Position numbers and translations under genes: made by a program. A stretch of DNA of 39,963 bases from NCBI GenBank assembly GCA_021821785.1, contig JAKACD010000001.1:1-39963 (forward strand), given 5' to 3'. Below the pieces are notes generated by a model. It had not been told where the DNA came from. It worked only from the letters and a program-made list of their open reading frames with translations, and made no database searches. Positions within the stretch are counted from its first letter, which is position 1. Every line of letters starts with the position of its first letter. This document shows, in pieces, positions 1-8,700 of the stretch. This stretch comes from Thermoplasmata archaeon (GTDB lineage: Archaea > Thermoplasmatota > Thermoplasmata > Lutacidiplasmatales > UBA184).

Positions 1-74
1 GAGATTTGAACTCCCGTGGCGAGACCGCCACCAGCTTTCAAGGCTGGCGCCTTGCCGGGCTAGGCTACCTCAGC
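1..74 (-). tRNA. tRNA-Ser(UGA), 3' end cut off by the window edge
   Basis: On the minus strand the acceptor half GCTGAGG starts at 74. It is followed by TA, a D arm (GCC stem, loop, GGC), and an anticodon stem CCAGC/GCTGG around loop CTTGAAA with U33 and anticodon TGA. A long variable arm follows (TGGCG/CGCCA stem), which is the class II hallmark of tRNA-Ser, then a T stem GGGAG with loop TTCAAAT. The second half of the T stem and the acceptor 3' strand lie outside the window. There is no intron in the visible part. A TATA element 27 bp upstream fits. Confidence 0.95.
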
Positions 75-100
75 GCGGGGATGGGAGCGGGTCGGCGGGG

Positions 101-108
101 AATAAACC
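101..108 (-). promoter_or_regulatory. TATA box of tRNA-Ser
   Basis: The minus strand reads GGTTTATT here, 27 bp upstream of the tRNA-Ser 5' end, which is the expected TATA to start distance in archaea. It lies between the two tRNA genes, so tRNA-Ser can be transcribed on its own. Confidence 0.6.
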
Positions 109-135
109 CTCGCTCTTCGGGGCCCGCGGAGGGGA

Positions 136-236
136 TGCAGGTGCCGGGAGATCCGCGGGGGACCGGAAGGTCCCGCCGTTTCGAACCCGGGTGGTCAGCT
201 TGGAGGGCTGACATCCTACCACTAGATTACACCTGC
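136..236 (-). tRNA. tRNA-Gly(UCC) with an intron in the T loop
   Basis: The acceptor GCAGGTG (236-230) pairs perfectly with CACCTGC (143-137), with discriminator A at 136. The D arm is ATCT/AGGAT. The anticodon stem TCAGC/GCTGA encloses loop CCTCCAA, giving anticodon TCC. The T stem CCGGG (190-186) pairs perfectly with CCCGG (148-144), but 37 nt rather than 7 separate the halves. Removing a 30-nt intron (179-150) restores the standard loop TTCGAAT and a 71-nt tRNA including the discriminator. Position 33 is C instead of the near-universal U. CCA is not encoded. A weak TATA-like ATTAAC lies near 275-283. Confidence 0.92.
150..179 (-). other. tRNA intron at position 59/60 of tRNA-Gly (bulge-helix-bulge)
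   Basis: This 30-nt insert meets the strict archaeal splicing motif. The exon TTCG pairs with intron CGGA, giving the 4-bp central helix. The two bulges are AAA (181-179) and TCT (151-149). The inner hairpin has 9 bp with one bulged C (175) and a TTCC loop, and the outer helix is the T stem itself. Cutting after the second nucleotide of each bulge gives the T loop TTCGAAT. The fold was worked out by hand. Confidence 0.85.
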
Positions 237-275
237 ACGCCCGCCGCGAGCGAGCGCGGCGACCGGGCCCTGCGG

Positions 276-839
276 TTAATGCTTTTCCGTCGGCGCCCGC
301 CCCGTCGGGGCGGAGAGGTCGACCAGGGCGACCCGCTCGAGGACGAGACCTTCCCACTGGGCCGAGGGGACCGCGTCGCGCTCGGCGGCGGAGACCCCGA
401 GCCGTTCCAGGGTGGCCGCGTCGACCGGGCGCGGGTAGGCGGTCGGGTCCTCGAGGAGCCCGAGCCGGGAGAGGAGCGCCGACGGGTCGAGCGGCCGCTC
501 GGCGACCACGACGAACTGCTCGGTGGTATCGGAGACCCCGGCCTTCTCGAGCGCGCGCGGGAGCTGATCGTCCCCGGCGACGTAGAGGGCGAACTCGGCC
601 CCCCGGTCCCTCAGGCGGCTCTCGCCGCGGCTCCGCGAGCGGCCGAGATGCGCCCACGCCGAGAGGAGATGCCGTTCGCCGCCGATGGCGAGCGCGTCGA
701 AGACGGCGACGAGCGCCGGCGACTCCTTCGCCAGTTCTCGCAGGGTGCGTACGAGGGTCGCGGTCGACGGCTCGCCCGCGGTGCGTCGACGGGCCCCGAC
801 CGCGCGGAGGGCGCGTTCTTCGGGCAGCGGGAGCGGCAG
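276..839 (-). CDS. KEOPS complex subunit Cgi121; probable CTG start
   Basis: Cgi121 (TPRKB family) binds the Bud32 kinase in KEOPS and helps deliver tRNA for N6-threonylcarbamoyl-adenosine synthesis at A37 of tRNAs reading ANN codons. The core is clear: FDALAIGGERHLLSAWAH, then EFALYVAGDDQLPRALEKAG, and a C-terminal hydrophobic strand. The start is unusual. The frame holds no ATG, GTG or TTG between the conserved core and an ATG at 980, which would overlap the upstream hydrolase by 131 nt and add an Arg/Ser-rich tail. A GAGGAGGT ribosome site, overlapping the hydrolase stop, lies 4-5 nt before CTG at 839; I use that start (187 residues). Same operon as the MBL gene. Family call good, start uncertain. 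Confidence 0.75.
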   Translation of the reverse strand: MPLPLPEERALRAVGARRRTAGEPSTATLVRTLRELAKESPALVAVFDALAIGGERHLLSAWAHLGRSRSRGESRLRDRGAEFALYVAGDDQLPRALEKAGVSDTTEQFVVVAERPLDPSALLSRLGLLEDPTAYPRPVDAATLERLGVSAAERDAVPSAQWEGLVLERVALVDLSAPTGRAPTEKH

Positions 840-849
840 AGGAACCTCC

Positions 850-1461
850 TCACTCCGCCAGGAAGCGGAGGAACTCCTCGCGGGTCCGGGGTTGGAGCGT
901 GTAGTTCTCCGCTCGCTCGCGCCCGATCGTGGACGTGGGCGTCGGACCGTAGTCGTGACCGGGGAGGACGACGAGCGCATCGTCGAGAGAGAGCAGGCGC
1001 CGATGCAGCGAGTCGTACATCTCCGCCGGGTCGCCGCCGGGCAGGTCCGTCCGGCCGCACTCGCCCACGAACAGGGTGTCGCCGGTCGCCACCTGCCCCT
1101 CGAAGAGGTACAGCACGCTGTCCTTCGTGTGCCCCGGGGTGTGCATCACGCGGAAGCGGAGGCGGCCCGTATCGAAGCCGTCGCCGTCGTCGACCGAGAG
1201 GTCCTGGTGGAGCGGGGCGACGCGGTGCGCGACGACCTTCGCGCCGGTCCGGTCCCGCACGTCCTGGTTCCCCGCGATGTGGTCGGGATGGCTGTGCGTG
1301 TTCAGGATGTACCGGACCTTGACGCGGCGTCGATCGATCGCCTCGAGGACCGGCTCGATCCCGAACGACGGATCGATCACCACGGCCTCGCCCCCCTCGT
1401 CGTCGGCCACGAGGTAGGTGAAGTTGAGATACGGCCCGACACGGAACTGGTCGAGGATCAC
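850..1461 (-). CDS. MBL-fold hydrolase, glyoxalase II/ETHE1-like
   Basis: A 203-residue metallo-beta-lactamase-fold enzyme. The metal motif THSHPDH lies at residues 55-61 (H56, H58, D60, H61), with further ligands H111 (HTPGHT), D128 (ATGDTLF) and H169 (LPGHDYG). The segment GECGRTDLPGGD is typical of the hydroxyacylglutathione hydrolase and persulfide dioxygenase branch, so thioester hydrolysis or sulfur-related detoxification are candidate roles; the substrate cannot be read from sequence. It is the first gene of an operon with the Cgi121 gene, which begins right at its stop. A TATA-like CAAATACC at 1481-1488 suggests a nearly leaderless transcript. Confidence 0.88.
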   Translation of the reverse strand: MILDQFRVGPYLNFTYLVADDEGGEAVVIDPSFGIEPVLEAIDRRRVKVRYILNTHSHPDHIAGNQDVRDRTGAKVVAHRVAPLHQDLSVDDGDGFDTGRLRFRVMHTPGHTKDSVLYLFEGQVATGDTLFVGECGRTDLPGGDPAEMYDSLHRRLLSLDDALVVLPGHDYGPTPTSTIGRERAENYTLQPRTREEFLRFLAE

Positions 1462-1480
1462 AGCCCGGCGAGCGGGGGGC

Positions 1481-1488
1481 GGTATTTG
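1481..1488 (-). promoter_or_regulatory. TATA-like box of the MBL hydrolase gene
   Basis: The minus strand reads CAAATACC 20-27 bp before the ATG at 1461, in the short gap after the neighbouring stop codon. Confidence 0.4.
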
Positions 1489-1498
1489 ACCCCGGGGG

Positions 1499-2413
1499 CT
1501 AGGTGCCGCCGGCCTCGTCCCAGGTCGCGCGGCGGCCGGTCACCGCGTCGAGCACGACCCGGCCGTCCATGCCCTCGGCGTACCAGAACGGAACGTAGAG
1601 GAGGCCAAAGGCCCCGAGCCGGATGTCCTCGAGCGACGGGGCGACCCGCCGGGTCTCGATGACGAGCGCACCTCCATGCTGCTCGGTGTGATCGACGTGC
1701 ACGGTGTGCTCTCGGCGGACCGCCTCGCGCGCGAGGAGGGCCGCCTCCACCTCTCCCAGCTGGGGGACGAGGCGCTGGTGCGGTTCGGCCACCGTCTCGA
1801 CCAGTTCGCGGTCGAGATCGTTCCAGACCTCGGCGCGACGGGAGAGCGCGTTCACCGCGACGAGCTGGCGCAGGACATGGCTCGGACCTCCGTGCGGGGA
1901 GGGGGGCCGAACGCGGTAGGCCGCCACGTAGAACGGAACGAGGCGGAGGACGTAGTGCGAACTGTCGACGCCCGCGATCGTCTCGGCCTCGTCGCGCCCG
2001 ATCCGCGGCCTTACCGTGCGTTCCGCGCCGAGAGGCAGTGCGTAGGGCACCTCGAGCGCGGCCTCCCCGTCCCCCGGCCCGTCGAGGCTCTCGGGGCCGA
2101 TCGGCGACGGGAGAAGGAGCTCGCCCAGCGCGGGGCCCAGCGTCGACGGGTCGAGCACCTCGATCCCGCGGTCGGCGGCGAGCGAGCGGGCGACCGGCCC
2201 GGGCTCATCGTCGTACACGATCGTCCGGTGGACGGCATCGGTCGGGAACCACGCCTCCACTTCGCCGGGCGAGCGGGCGGTGGGAACCACGATCAACGCT
2301 CGGTGGTCCCGCGCCCGGTGCGCGAGCAGCGCATCGCCCCGCGACTCGACCCGGTACCCGGCGGCCTCGAGCAGCCGGCCGAGCACCGTGGACGGCGGGG
2401 CGTTCCGAGGCAT
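1499..2413 (-). CDS. Conserved-looking protein of unknown function
   Basis: 304 residues, not recognised. The N-terminal third (LGRLLEAAGYRVESRGDALLAHRARDHRAL then IVVPTA) reads like the start of a restriction-endonuclease-like or nucleotide-handling alpha/beta domain: a helix, a beta hairpin with D27, and a hydrophobic strand. This is only a resemblance. The C-terminal half is rich in charged helices (LVPQLGEVEAALLAREAVRREH) followed by beta strands containing LLYVPFWYAEGMDGRVVLDAVTGR. There are no membrane segments or Cys clusters. Codon use and GC match the neighbours and the frame is long and clean, so it is very likely a real gene. It is divergent from the DUF72 gene. Confidence 0.75.
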   Translation of the reverse strand: MPRNAPPSTVLGRLLEAAGYRVESRGDALLAHRARDHRALIVVPTARSPGEVEAWFPTDAVHRTIVYDDEPGPVARSLAADRGIEVLDPSTLGPALGELLLPSPIGPESLDGPGDGEAALEVPYALPLGAERTVRPRIGRDEAETIAGVDSSHYVLRLVPFYVAAYRVRPPSPHGGPSHVLRQLVAVNALSRRAEVWNDLDRELVETVAEPHQRLVPQLGEVEAALLAREAVRREHTVHVDHTEQHGGALVIETRRVAPSLEDIRLGAFGLLYVPFWYAEGMDGRVVLDAVTGRRATWDEAGGT

Positions 2414-2519
2414 CGGGAATTCGAAGCGAGGGGGAGGGATATCTCGATTCCGTTCGTCAGGCGAGGTCCGGCGGGCGGGGCTCGCAAAGGGACTTGGGGT
2501 GGTAGGTCCTCGTCCGATC

Positions 2520-3344
2520 GTGTCCCGGTACTGGCTCGGCTGCGCGGGCTGGGCGTACGACGATTGGGTGGGCCCGTTCTACCCGCCGGGCACCCCGCCG
2601 GGGGAATACCTCGAGCGCTACGCCCGCGTCTTCCGGACCGTGGAGGTCGACTCGAGCTTCTACCGGGTGCCGAGCCGGGCCCAGGTCCAGCGCTGGGCCG
2701 AGGTCACCCCCGAGGGGTTCCGGTTCGCCCTGAAGGTGCCGAAGGAAGCGACCCACCCTTCCGGGTCGGCCGATCCGCTCCACTCCCTCGCGCAGTTCTT
2801 CGGCAGCCTCGAGCCGCTGCGTCGCGTCGGGAAGCTCGGTCCGGTGGTCTTCCAGTTCCCCGCCTCGTTCCGCGCGCGGGAGGCGGACCGACTCGATACG
2901 ATGTTGGCCGCGGTCCCCGACGGCTCCTCGATCGCGGTCGAACTGCGGCATGGTTCTTGGTGGACCTCGGAGACCCGGAGCCTGCTCACCTCCCGCCACG
3001 CCGCCCTCGTTTGGTCGGTGATACCGAATCTGGAGCCCCCCGCGTGGGTAACGGCCGACTTCCTGTACGCCCGGTTCGTGGGCGATCGCGCGCTCACACG
3101 GTTCGATGGGATCCAGCGGGACGGTCGGCGCGACCTCGAAACGATGCGCGCCCGGTTCGACCAGGACGGGCGCCTCGCGACGACCGTCTTCGCCTATTCG
3201 AACAACCATTTCATGGGCTTCGGCCCGGCGACGACCGCCCTCCTCGCCGAGATCCTGGGAGAGCCGCGGCCGGAACTCGCGGCGGCCCAGCGCTCGCGGG
3301 GGCAGACGCGACTTGGCGACGACGGGCCGAGCGCGCCCTACTGA
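2520..3344 (+). CDS. DUF72 (YecE-like) TIM-barrel protein
   Basis: 274 residues of the DUF72 family, a TIM-barrel-like fold of unknown biochemical role. Family landmarks are LGCAGWAYDDWVGPFYP at the N-terminus, VEVDSSFYRVP, GFRFALKVPKEATHP, GPVVFQFPASF, AVELRHGSWW and FAYSNNHFMGFGP near the end. The GTG at 2520 places six residues before the conserved GCAGW, as usual for the family; an in-frame GTG at 2499 is the alternative. The last 25 residues are charged and poorly conserved. It stands alone between a divergent unknown gene and cdc48. Confidence 0.85.
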   Translation: MSRYWLGCAGWAYDDWVGPFYPPGTPPGEYLERYARVFRTVEVDSSFYRVPSRAQVQRWAEVTPEGFRFALKVPKEATHPSGSADPLHSLAQFFGSLEPLRRVGKLGPVVFQFPASFRAREADRLDTMLAAVPDGSSIAVELRHGSWWTSETRSLLTSRHAALVWSVIPNLEPPAWVTADFLYARFVGDRALTRFDGIQRDGRRDLETMRARFDQDGRLATTVFAYSNNHFMGFGPATTALLAEILGEPRPELAAAQRSRGQTRLGDDGPSAPY

Positions 3345-3440
3345 CCCGGGGGCCCCCTCGATCGGAGGCGGGAACGAGCGGGCCCCCGGCACGGCGTTCG
3401 TCGGTCCCCGGAGTCCCGCCCAGTCCTCTTCAGGACGGCA

Positions 3441-3450
3441 ATCCTTTTAG
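3441..3450 (+). promoter_or_regulatory. TATA box of cdc48
   Basis: ATCCTTTTAG lies 28-37 bp before the ATG at 3478, so the mRNA probably begins at or just before the start codon. Confidence 0.55.
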
Positions 3451-3477
3451 TCCGACCGGGGGTCCAAATCCTCGCCG

Positions 3478-5703
3478 ATGAGCGAGGCTCTCACGCTCCG
3501 CGTCGCCGAGGCGTTCCAGCAGGATATCGGCCTCGGGACCGCGCGCCTTGACGTCCAGACCCGCCAGCGGCTCAAGGTCGGTCTCGGGGATATCGTGGAG
3601 ATCCGGGGGCGCAAACCGACCCCGGCGATCGTGAGCCGGGCGCAGCCCGACGACGAGGGGAAGGGGGTCGTCCGCATCGAGGCCGTCGTCCGCCGCAACG
3701 CGGGCGTCAGCATCGGCGACCGCATCCAGGTCCAGCGGGTCGACTGCCCCACCGCCGATGCGATCACGATCGCCCCGATCTATGCGGGATCGGCTCGGAT
3801 GGACCTCGGTCCGGGGCTCGAGAGCTTCGTCGCGAAGGCGCTCGCGCGTCGGCCGTTCGTGCGCGGGGACGTCTTCGTGATCCCGGGGGTCTTCCTCATG
3901 GGCGGCTCGCTCCCGTTCATGGTCGTCGCCACCCAACCGAAGGGGATCGTCCAGGTCGCTCCTTCGACCCTGATCACCATCAAGGAGGAGACCGTCAGCG
4001 AGACCGAGGTCGCGGCGCCGCGGGTCTCCTACGAGGATATCGGCGGCCTCAAGGAGAAGCTCGGCCGCGTACGTGAGATGATCGAGCTCCCGCTCAAGCA
4101 CCCCGAGCTGTTCGACCGGCTCGCGATCACGCCCCCGAAGGGAGTGCTGCTCTACGGACCGCCGGGGACCGGCAAGACGCTGATCGCGAAGGCGGTGGCG
4201 AACGAGGCGGGCGCCCACTTCATCGGGATCCAGGGGCCCGAGATCATCTCGAAGTACTACGGCGAGAGCGAGAAGGAGCTCCGCGAGAAGTTCGAGGAGG
4301 CCGAGAAGAACGCCCCGAGCGTCATCTTCATCGACGAGCTCGACTCGATCGCACCCCGCCGTGACGAGGTCGTGGGAGAGGTCGAGCGCCGCGTCGTGGC
4401 CCAGCTGCTCACGCTGATGGACGGGCTCTCGGGACGAGGGAACGTCATCGTCATCGCGGCGACGAACCGGGAGGAGGCGATCGACCCGGCGCTCCGCCGA
4501 CCCGGCCGCTTCGACCGGGAGATCGAGATCGGCGTGCCCACGCAGGAGGGGCGCCTCGAGATCCTCCAGATCCACACCCGCGGGATGCCGATCGAGGGGA
4601 GCGACCGCGACCGGGACCGCGTGCTGAAGGAGCTCTCCGCCCAGAGCCACGGGTTCGTCGGCGCCGACCTTTCCTCCCTGGCGCGCGAGGCCGCGATGCG
4701 GGCGCTGCGCCGCTACCTCCCCGAGATCGATTTCGACCAGCCGATCCCGCTCTCGCTCCTCGAGCGGATGAAGGTCACCGAGACCGACTTCCGGGAGGCC
4801 CTGAAGCAGATCGAGCCGTCGAGCCTTCGGGACGTGGCGGTCGAGGTCCCGACGACCCACTGGGACGAGGTCGGGGGCGTGGAGCGGGTACGGCGGATCC
4901 TCGAGGAATCCGTCGAGCTGCCGTTCAAGAACCCCCAGGTGTACCGCCACATCGGGATCGAACCGCCCCGAGGGATCCTCCTCTACGGTCCGCCCGGGGT
5001 GGGGAAGACCCTCCTCGCGAAGGCCGCGGCCACCGAGAGCCAGGCGAACTTCATCTCGGTGAAGGGTCCCGAAGTGATGAGCAAGTGGGTCGGCGAGAGC
5101 GAGAAGGCGGTCCGGATGATCTTCAAGAAGGCCCGCCAGGCCTCCCCGTCGATCGTCTTCATCGACGAGATCGACTCGATCGCCCCCCGGCGCGGCCTCC
5201 AGACCTCGAGCGGCGTCACCGAACGGATCGTGAACCAGCTGCTCACCTCGATCGACGGGCTCGAGAGCCTCGAGCGGGTGCTCGTGATCGCGGCCACGAA
5301 CCGGCCGGACATCGTGGACGAAGCGCTCCTGCGCACGGGCCGGTTCGACCGGCTGCTCTACGTCGAGCCCCCGAACGCGGCCGGGCGGCTCGAGATCCTC
5401 AAGGTCCATACACGCCGGATGCCGCTCGCGGACGACGTCGACCTCGCGGCCCTCGCGGGGCGAACGGAGGGGTACGTGGGGAGCGATCTCGCCGCGCTCT
5501 GCCGGGAGGCCGGTCTCACGGCGATCCGGGAGAACCTCAAGGCGTCCAAGGTGACGCGGGCCCACTTCGATTCCGCCCTGAAGCAGGTCCGTGGCTCCGC
5601 CGACCCGGAGAACCTCAAGTTCTACGAGGAGTTCGAAAAGCATCTCCTGCGCGACCGCACCGCCCGTCGTCGCGAGGAGCCGGTCGAGGGGATCTACCGC
5701 TGA
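3478..5703 (+). CDS. cdc48: Cdc48/VCP-type AAA+ ATPase
   Basis: A 741-residue hexameric unfoldase that extracts and unfolds proteins, feeding the 20S proteasome in archaea. The N-terminal double-psi barrel and Cdc48 domain cover about residues 1-185. D1 follows with Walker A GPPGTGKT at 227-234 and Walker [16 protein letters not shown]2 has Walker A GPPGVGKT at about 504-511, Walker [15 protein letters not shown] and an intact second region of homology ([20 protein letters not shown]). The protein ends GIYR, which fits a C-terminal HbYX (hydrophobic-Tyr-any) motif for docking into the proteasome alpha ring. Length and both ATPase sites are normal. It is monocistronic. Confidence 0.97.
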   Translation: MSEALTLRVAEAFQQDIGLGTARLDVQTRQRLKVGLGDIVEIRGRKPTPAIVSRAQPDDEGKGVVRIEAVVRRNAGVSIGDRIQVQRVDCPTADAITIAPIYAGSARMDLGPGLESFVAKALARRPFVRGDVFVIPGVFLMGGSLPFMVVATQPKGIVQVAPSTLITIKEETVSETEVAAPRVSYEDIGGLKEKLGRVREMIELPLKHPELFDRLAITPPKGVLLYGPPGTGKTLIAKAVANEAGAHFIGIQGPEIISKYYGESEKELREKFEEAEKNAPSVIFIDELDSIAPRRDEVVGEVERRVVAQLLTLMDGLSGRGNVIVIAATNREEAIDPALRRPGRFDREIEIGVPTQEGRLEILQIHTRGMPIEGSDRDRDRVLKELSAQSHGFVGADLSSLAREAAMRALRRYLPEIDFDQPIPLSLLERMKVTETDFREALKQIEPSSLRDVAVEVPTTHWDEVGGVERVRRILEESVELPFKNPQVYRHIGIEPPRGILLYGPPGVGKTLLAKAAATESQANFISVKGPEVMSKWVGESEKAVRMIFKKARQASPSIVFIDEIDSIAPRRGLQTSSGVTERIVNQLLTSIDGLESLERVLVIAATNRPDIVDEALLRTGRFDRLLYVEPPNAAGRLEILKVHTRRMPLADDVDLAALAGRTEGYVGSDLAALCREAGLTAIRENLKASKVTRAHFDSALKQVRGSADPENLKFYEEFEKHLLRDRTARRREEPVEGIYR

Positions 5704-5736
5704 CGGGCGGCCGGTCGGCCGCGTTGCGAAAGCAAG

Positions 5737-5746
5737 CTATAAGTAG
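5737..5746 (+). promoter_or_regulatory. TATA box of the surface protein gene
   Basis: The sequence GCTATAAGTAG is preceded by a purine-rich GCGAAAGC that fits a BRE. The start codon is about 55 bp further on, so a leader of roughly 30 nt with a GGGAG element is predicted. Confidence 0.6.
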
Positions 5747-5798
5747 TGAGGCTAGGTTCGGCGCGCCGCCCCCGATAGGGGGTTACCGTACGGGAGAT

Positions 5799-8700
5799 GT
5801 GAAACAGTTGGCCCGCCTTGTGTACCGCGCGGCCCTTTGGGCCCTGGTGGTGGTCGTGCTCGCCAGTTCGCTGGCCACCCTACCGGGCGCTCTCGGGGCG
5901 TCCCCGAACTATACGCTGACCGGATATGTCCACCAACCCGGAGGGGCGCCTGTCCCCAACGGCGTTCAGGTCGACCTGGTCTCGCGGGCGACGGGCGTGG
6001 TCTACACGACCACCACCTTCGGCGGCGGAGGCGAGTTCCAGTTCACGACCGTGACCACGTCGGGCGCCATCGCTCCCGGCTACTGGGGCGTCTCGGTGCC
6101 TGCGCAGGGGAACGCGTCGTTCTCCCTCTGCAGCCCGTGCGCCGCCCTCCCGCAACAGCAGAACCCGACGTTCGCCTACCAGTCGGCGACCAACCTTACG
6201 TCGACCCTGTACCCGGTGATCGTTCCGAACGTCCAGGTCCTGGCGTACGGCGCGACCCTGAAGGGCACGGTGTCCGATCAGGCGGGAGGCTCGGCCGCCG
6301 GAGCGACCGTCCACCTGCTCGACCCCATCTACAACGGGCTCGTGCTCGCGAACACGACCACGAACGCGACCGGTGTCTACTCGCTCAAGGTCCCGCTCGG
6401 CTCCTGGGTCCTTCAGACGACCCAGTCCGGTCCGCTCCCGAACTACTCCAACGAGACCGCCGTCACCGTTTCGACGTCGACCGCGACCGCGAACCCGGTC
6501 ATCCAGACCTACCTCGTGTCGGGCTCGATGCAGACGACCAGCGGGGCCCCGATCCCTTCCACAGGGAACGCCACCCTCTTCGACGGTACGAACGGGTACA
6601 TCTACACCCGCCCTACGGCCGTCGGAGGCTACTACGCCCTCGGGACCTACCCCGCGGGCTTCACGAGCGGGTCGCAATCGTTCGATGTGATCCTCGCGTC
6701 GGTCGGCTACTCGACCGGGTACTTCCCGATCGTCGTCTCGAGCTCGTCGCCGATCCTGCAGAACTTCCAGCTACCGGCGCTCCAGCCGGGACAGCAGGGG
6801 GTCTACCAGACCACGCTCGACTTCTCGGGGATCAACCCGGCGACCGGTTCCGGATCCCTGGCCGTCTCGACCGCCGCCTCGCTCGGGAACGACACCGTCT
6901 TCGCGAACCTCCCGAACGCGTCGGTCGGTCAGATGTGGGCCCAGCTCGGACTTGACTTCGGTCACTCGCTCTCGTTCTCGAGCACGTCTCTACCGGCGCT
7001 CTACCAGTTCCTGAAACAGTCCGGTCCGTTCTTCCCCGCCGTTCAGGCCGGGACCTCGGTCAACGGCACCCAATTCGTGGGACCGTCGTCCTCGGAGAAC
7101 CTCACGAGCTACTCTTCGACCTGCAGCGGCTCCTGCGGCCTCGCGAGCACCGCCACCCTCTCCCTCGGCTGGTCCGAGTCGTACGCGCTGAACGGGACGC
7201 TGTTCAAGAACAGCAGCTCCTACACGATCGCGTTCAACTTCCAGCACCCCGTGAGCGCGGATGCGTACGACTACTCGGTCGTGCTCCCGGCAGGCTACGT
7301 CCTGAAGGCGGACACCCCGGCGCCCGCCAACACGCAGCTCGTGCCGGCGGGGGCCGGCGGCACCTGGACGAAGTTCACGCTGGTCTCGCAGCCGGGCCCG
7401 AGCGCCGAAGGGTCGGCGCAGTTCACGATCGTGAAGTACTCGGCCCTGACGGCGATCGTCAACGCGAGCGTCACCAACTTCGCGTTCTCGAGCCATAATG
7501 TGCTGAACTCGACCCGGGGGAACTACACCGTCGAGGTCGGAGTGGGACAGAACGTCACCTTCTCCGCCCTCAACTCGCTCTACCCCTCGGGCACGAACGG
7601 CACCCGGTTCAACTGGACCTTCGGGGACAAGTCGAGCGCGAGCACCTCGGTCGGGACGACCTACCACATCTACAGCGCCGCAAGCGGCGCCACGCCGTAC
7701 TCCGGAACGCTCAACGTGACGAGCTCGGGCGGGCTCACGGACCAGACGACCTTCCACGTGTGGGTCGGAAACGGCCCCGTGACCGCGGGCCTCGCGAACA
7801 ACGCGACCGCCAACGAGTCGAAGACGGTGTCCAGCACGACCTATCTCTTCGTGAACTGGGGGACGACGCTCCACTTCAACGCGACGACGAGCACGGCGGC
7901 GATCAACGGCTCCGCGGCCCCGGTCGCGGGGATCATCTCGGTCGCCTCCTACCGATTGAGCGCCTGGGGCGGGTTCTCCACGATCATCGGGAACTACTCG
8001 ATCGCCCAGGGGAGCGCCTACCTCGCGTTCTCGAACCTGAGCTACCAGTTCCTGGGCGCGGGCAAGTACCTCTCCCACGGTGTGGTCGCGGGGAACACGG
8101 TCGCGTTCGCGGGATGGCAGTACAACCTGACCCTCACGGTCTGGTCGGCGACCGGGCAGTCCGCGAGCACGACGCTCGTCATCCTGGTGAACGACACGGA
8201 GAAGCCGGTCTCGGCGTTCCAGATCCTGAACTCGGCGAGTAAGCCCATTACGGGCACGGGTCTCGTAGCCGGATCGAACGCGTCCGCCGAGGTCCTCCTC
8301 AACGGGGCCAATGCGAGCGACCCGCACAACGGGAGCATCACGCACTACTACTGGCTCGTCACGAACGGTGGCAACTCCTCGATCCACTTCGGGTTCAACT
8401 CGACGACGGTCCGACCCTATCCCGCGGTCTGGCTCTCGGCCGCCGTGCACGCCTACACGGTGAACCTCACCGTCACGGACGCGAACGGCAACACCGGGTA
8501 CGCGACCCAGTCGCTCACGGTGTCGGTGAACTCGACGATCACGCCGGTCATGGCGGCGAACAACCTCACGGCGCCGGCGACGCTCACGGACGGCTCGAGC
8601 TACACGATCTGGGTCAACGTGACGACGGGCGGCGGGACGAAAGCGGTCGCGACCAGCGTGACCGTCGCGTTCTACTTCACCACGCCGAGCGGTACGAGCC

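Noticed and set aside
136-236. tRNA-Trp, permuted or split tRNA reading of the tRNA-Gly locus
   Set aside because: Shifting to anticodon CCA breaks the anticodon stem, and all parts occur in normal order with one intron, so no permutation or trans-splicing is needed.
3430-5643. Long open frame (737 codons) on the minus strand opposite cdc48
   Set aside because: It is the mirror of a highly GC-rich gene; its translation is Arg/Asp/Leu-rich low complexity with no family features, while the plus strand is clearly Cdc48.
5085-5798. N-terminal extension of the surface protein frame into cdc48
   Set aside because: It overlaps cdc48 by over 600 nt, the translation is Arg/Gly-rich, and the signal peptide begins just after GTG 5799.
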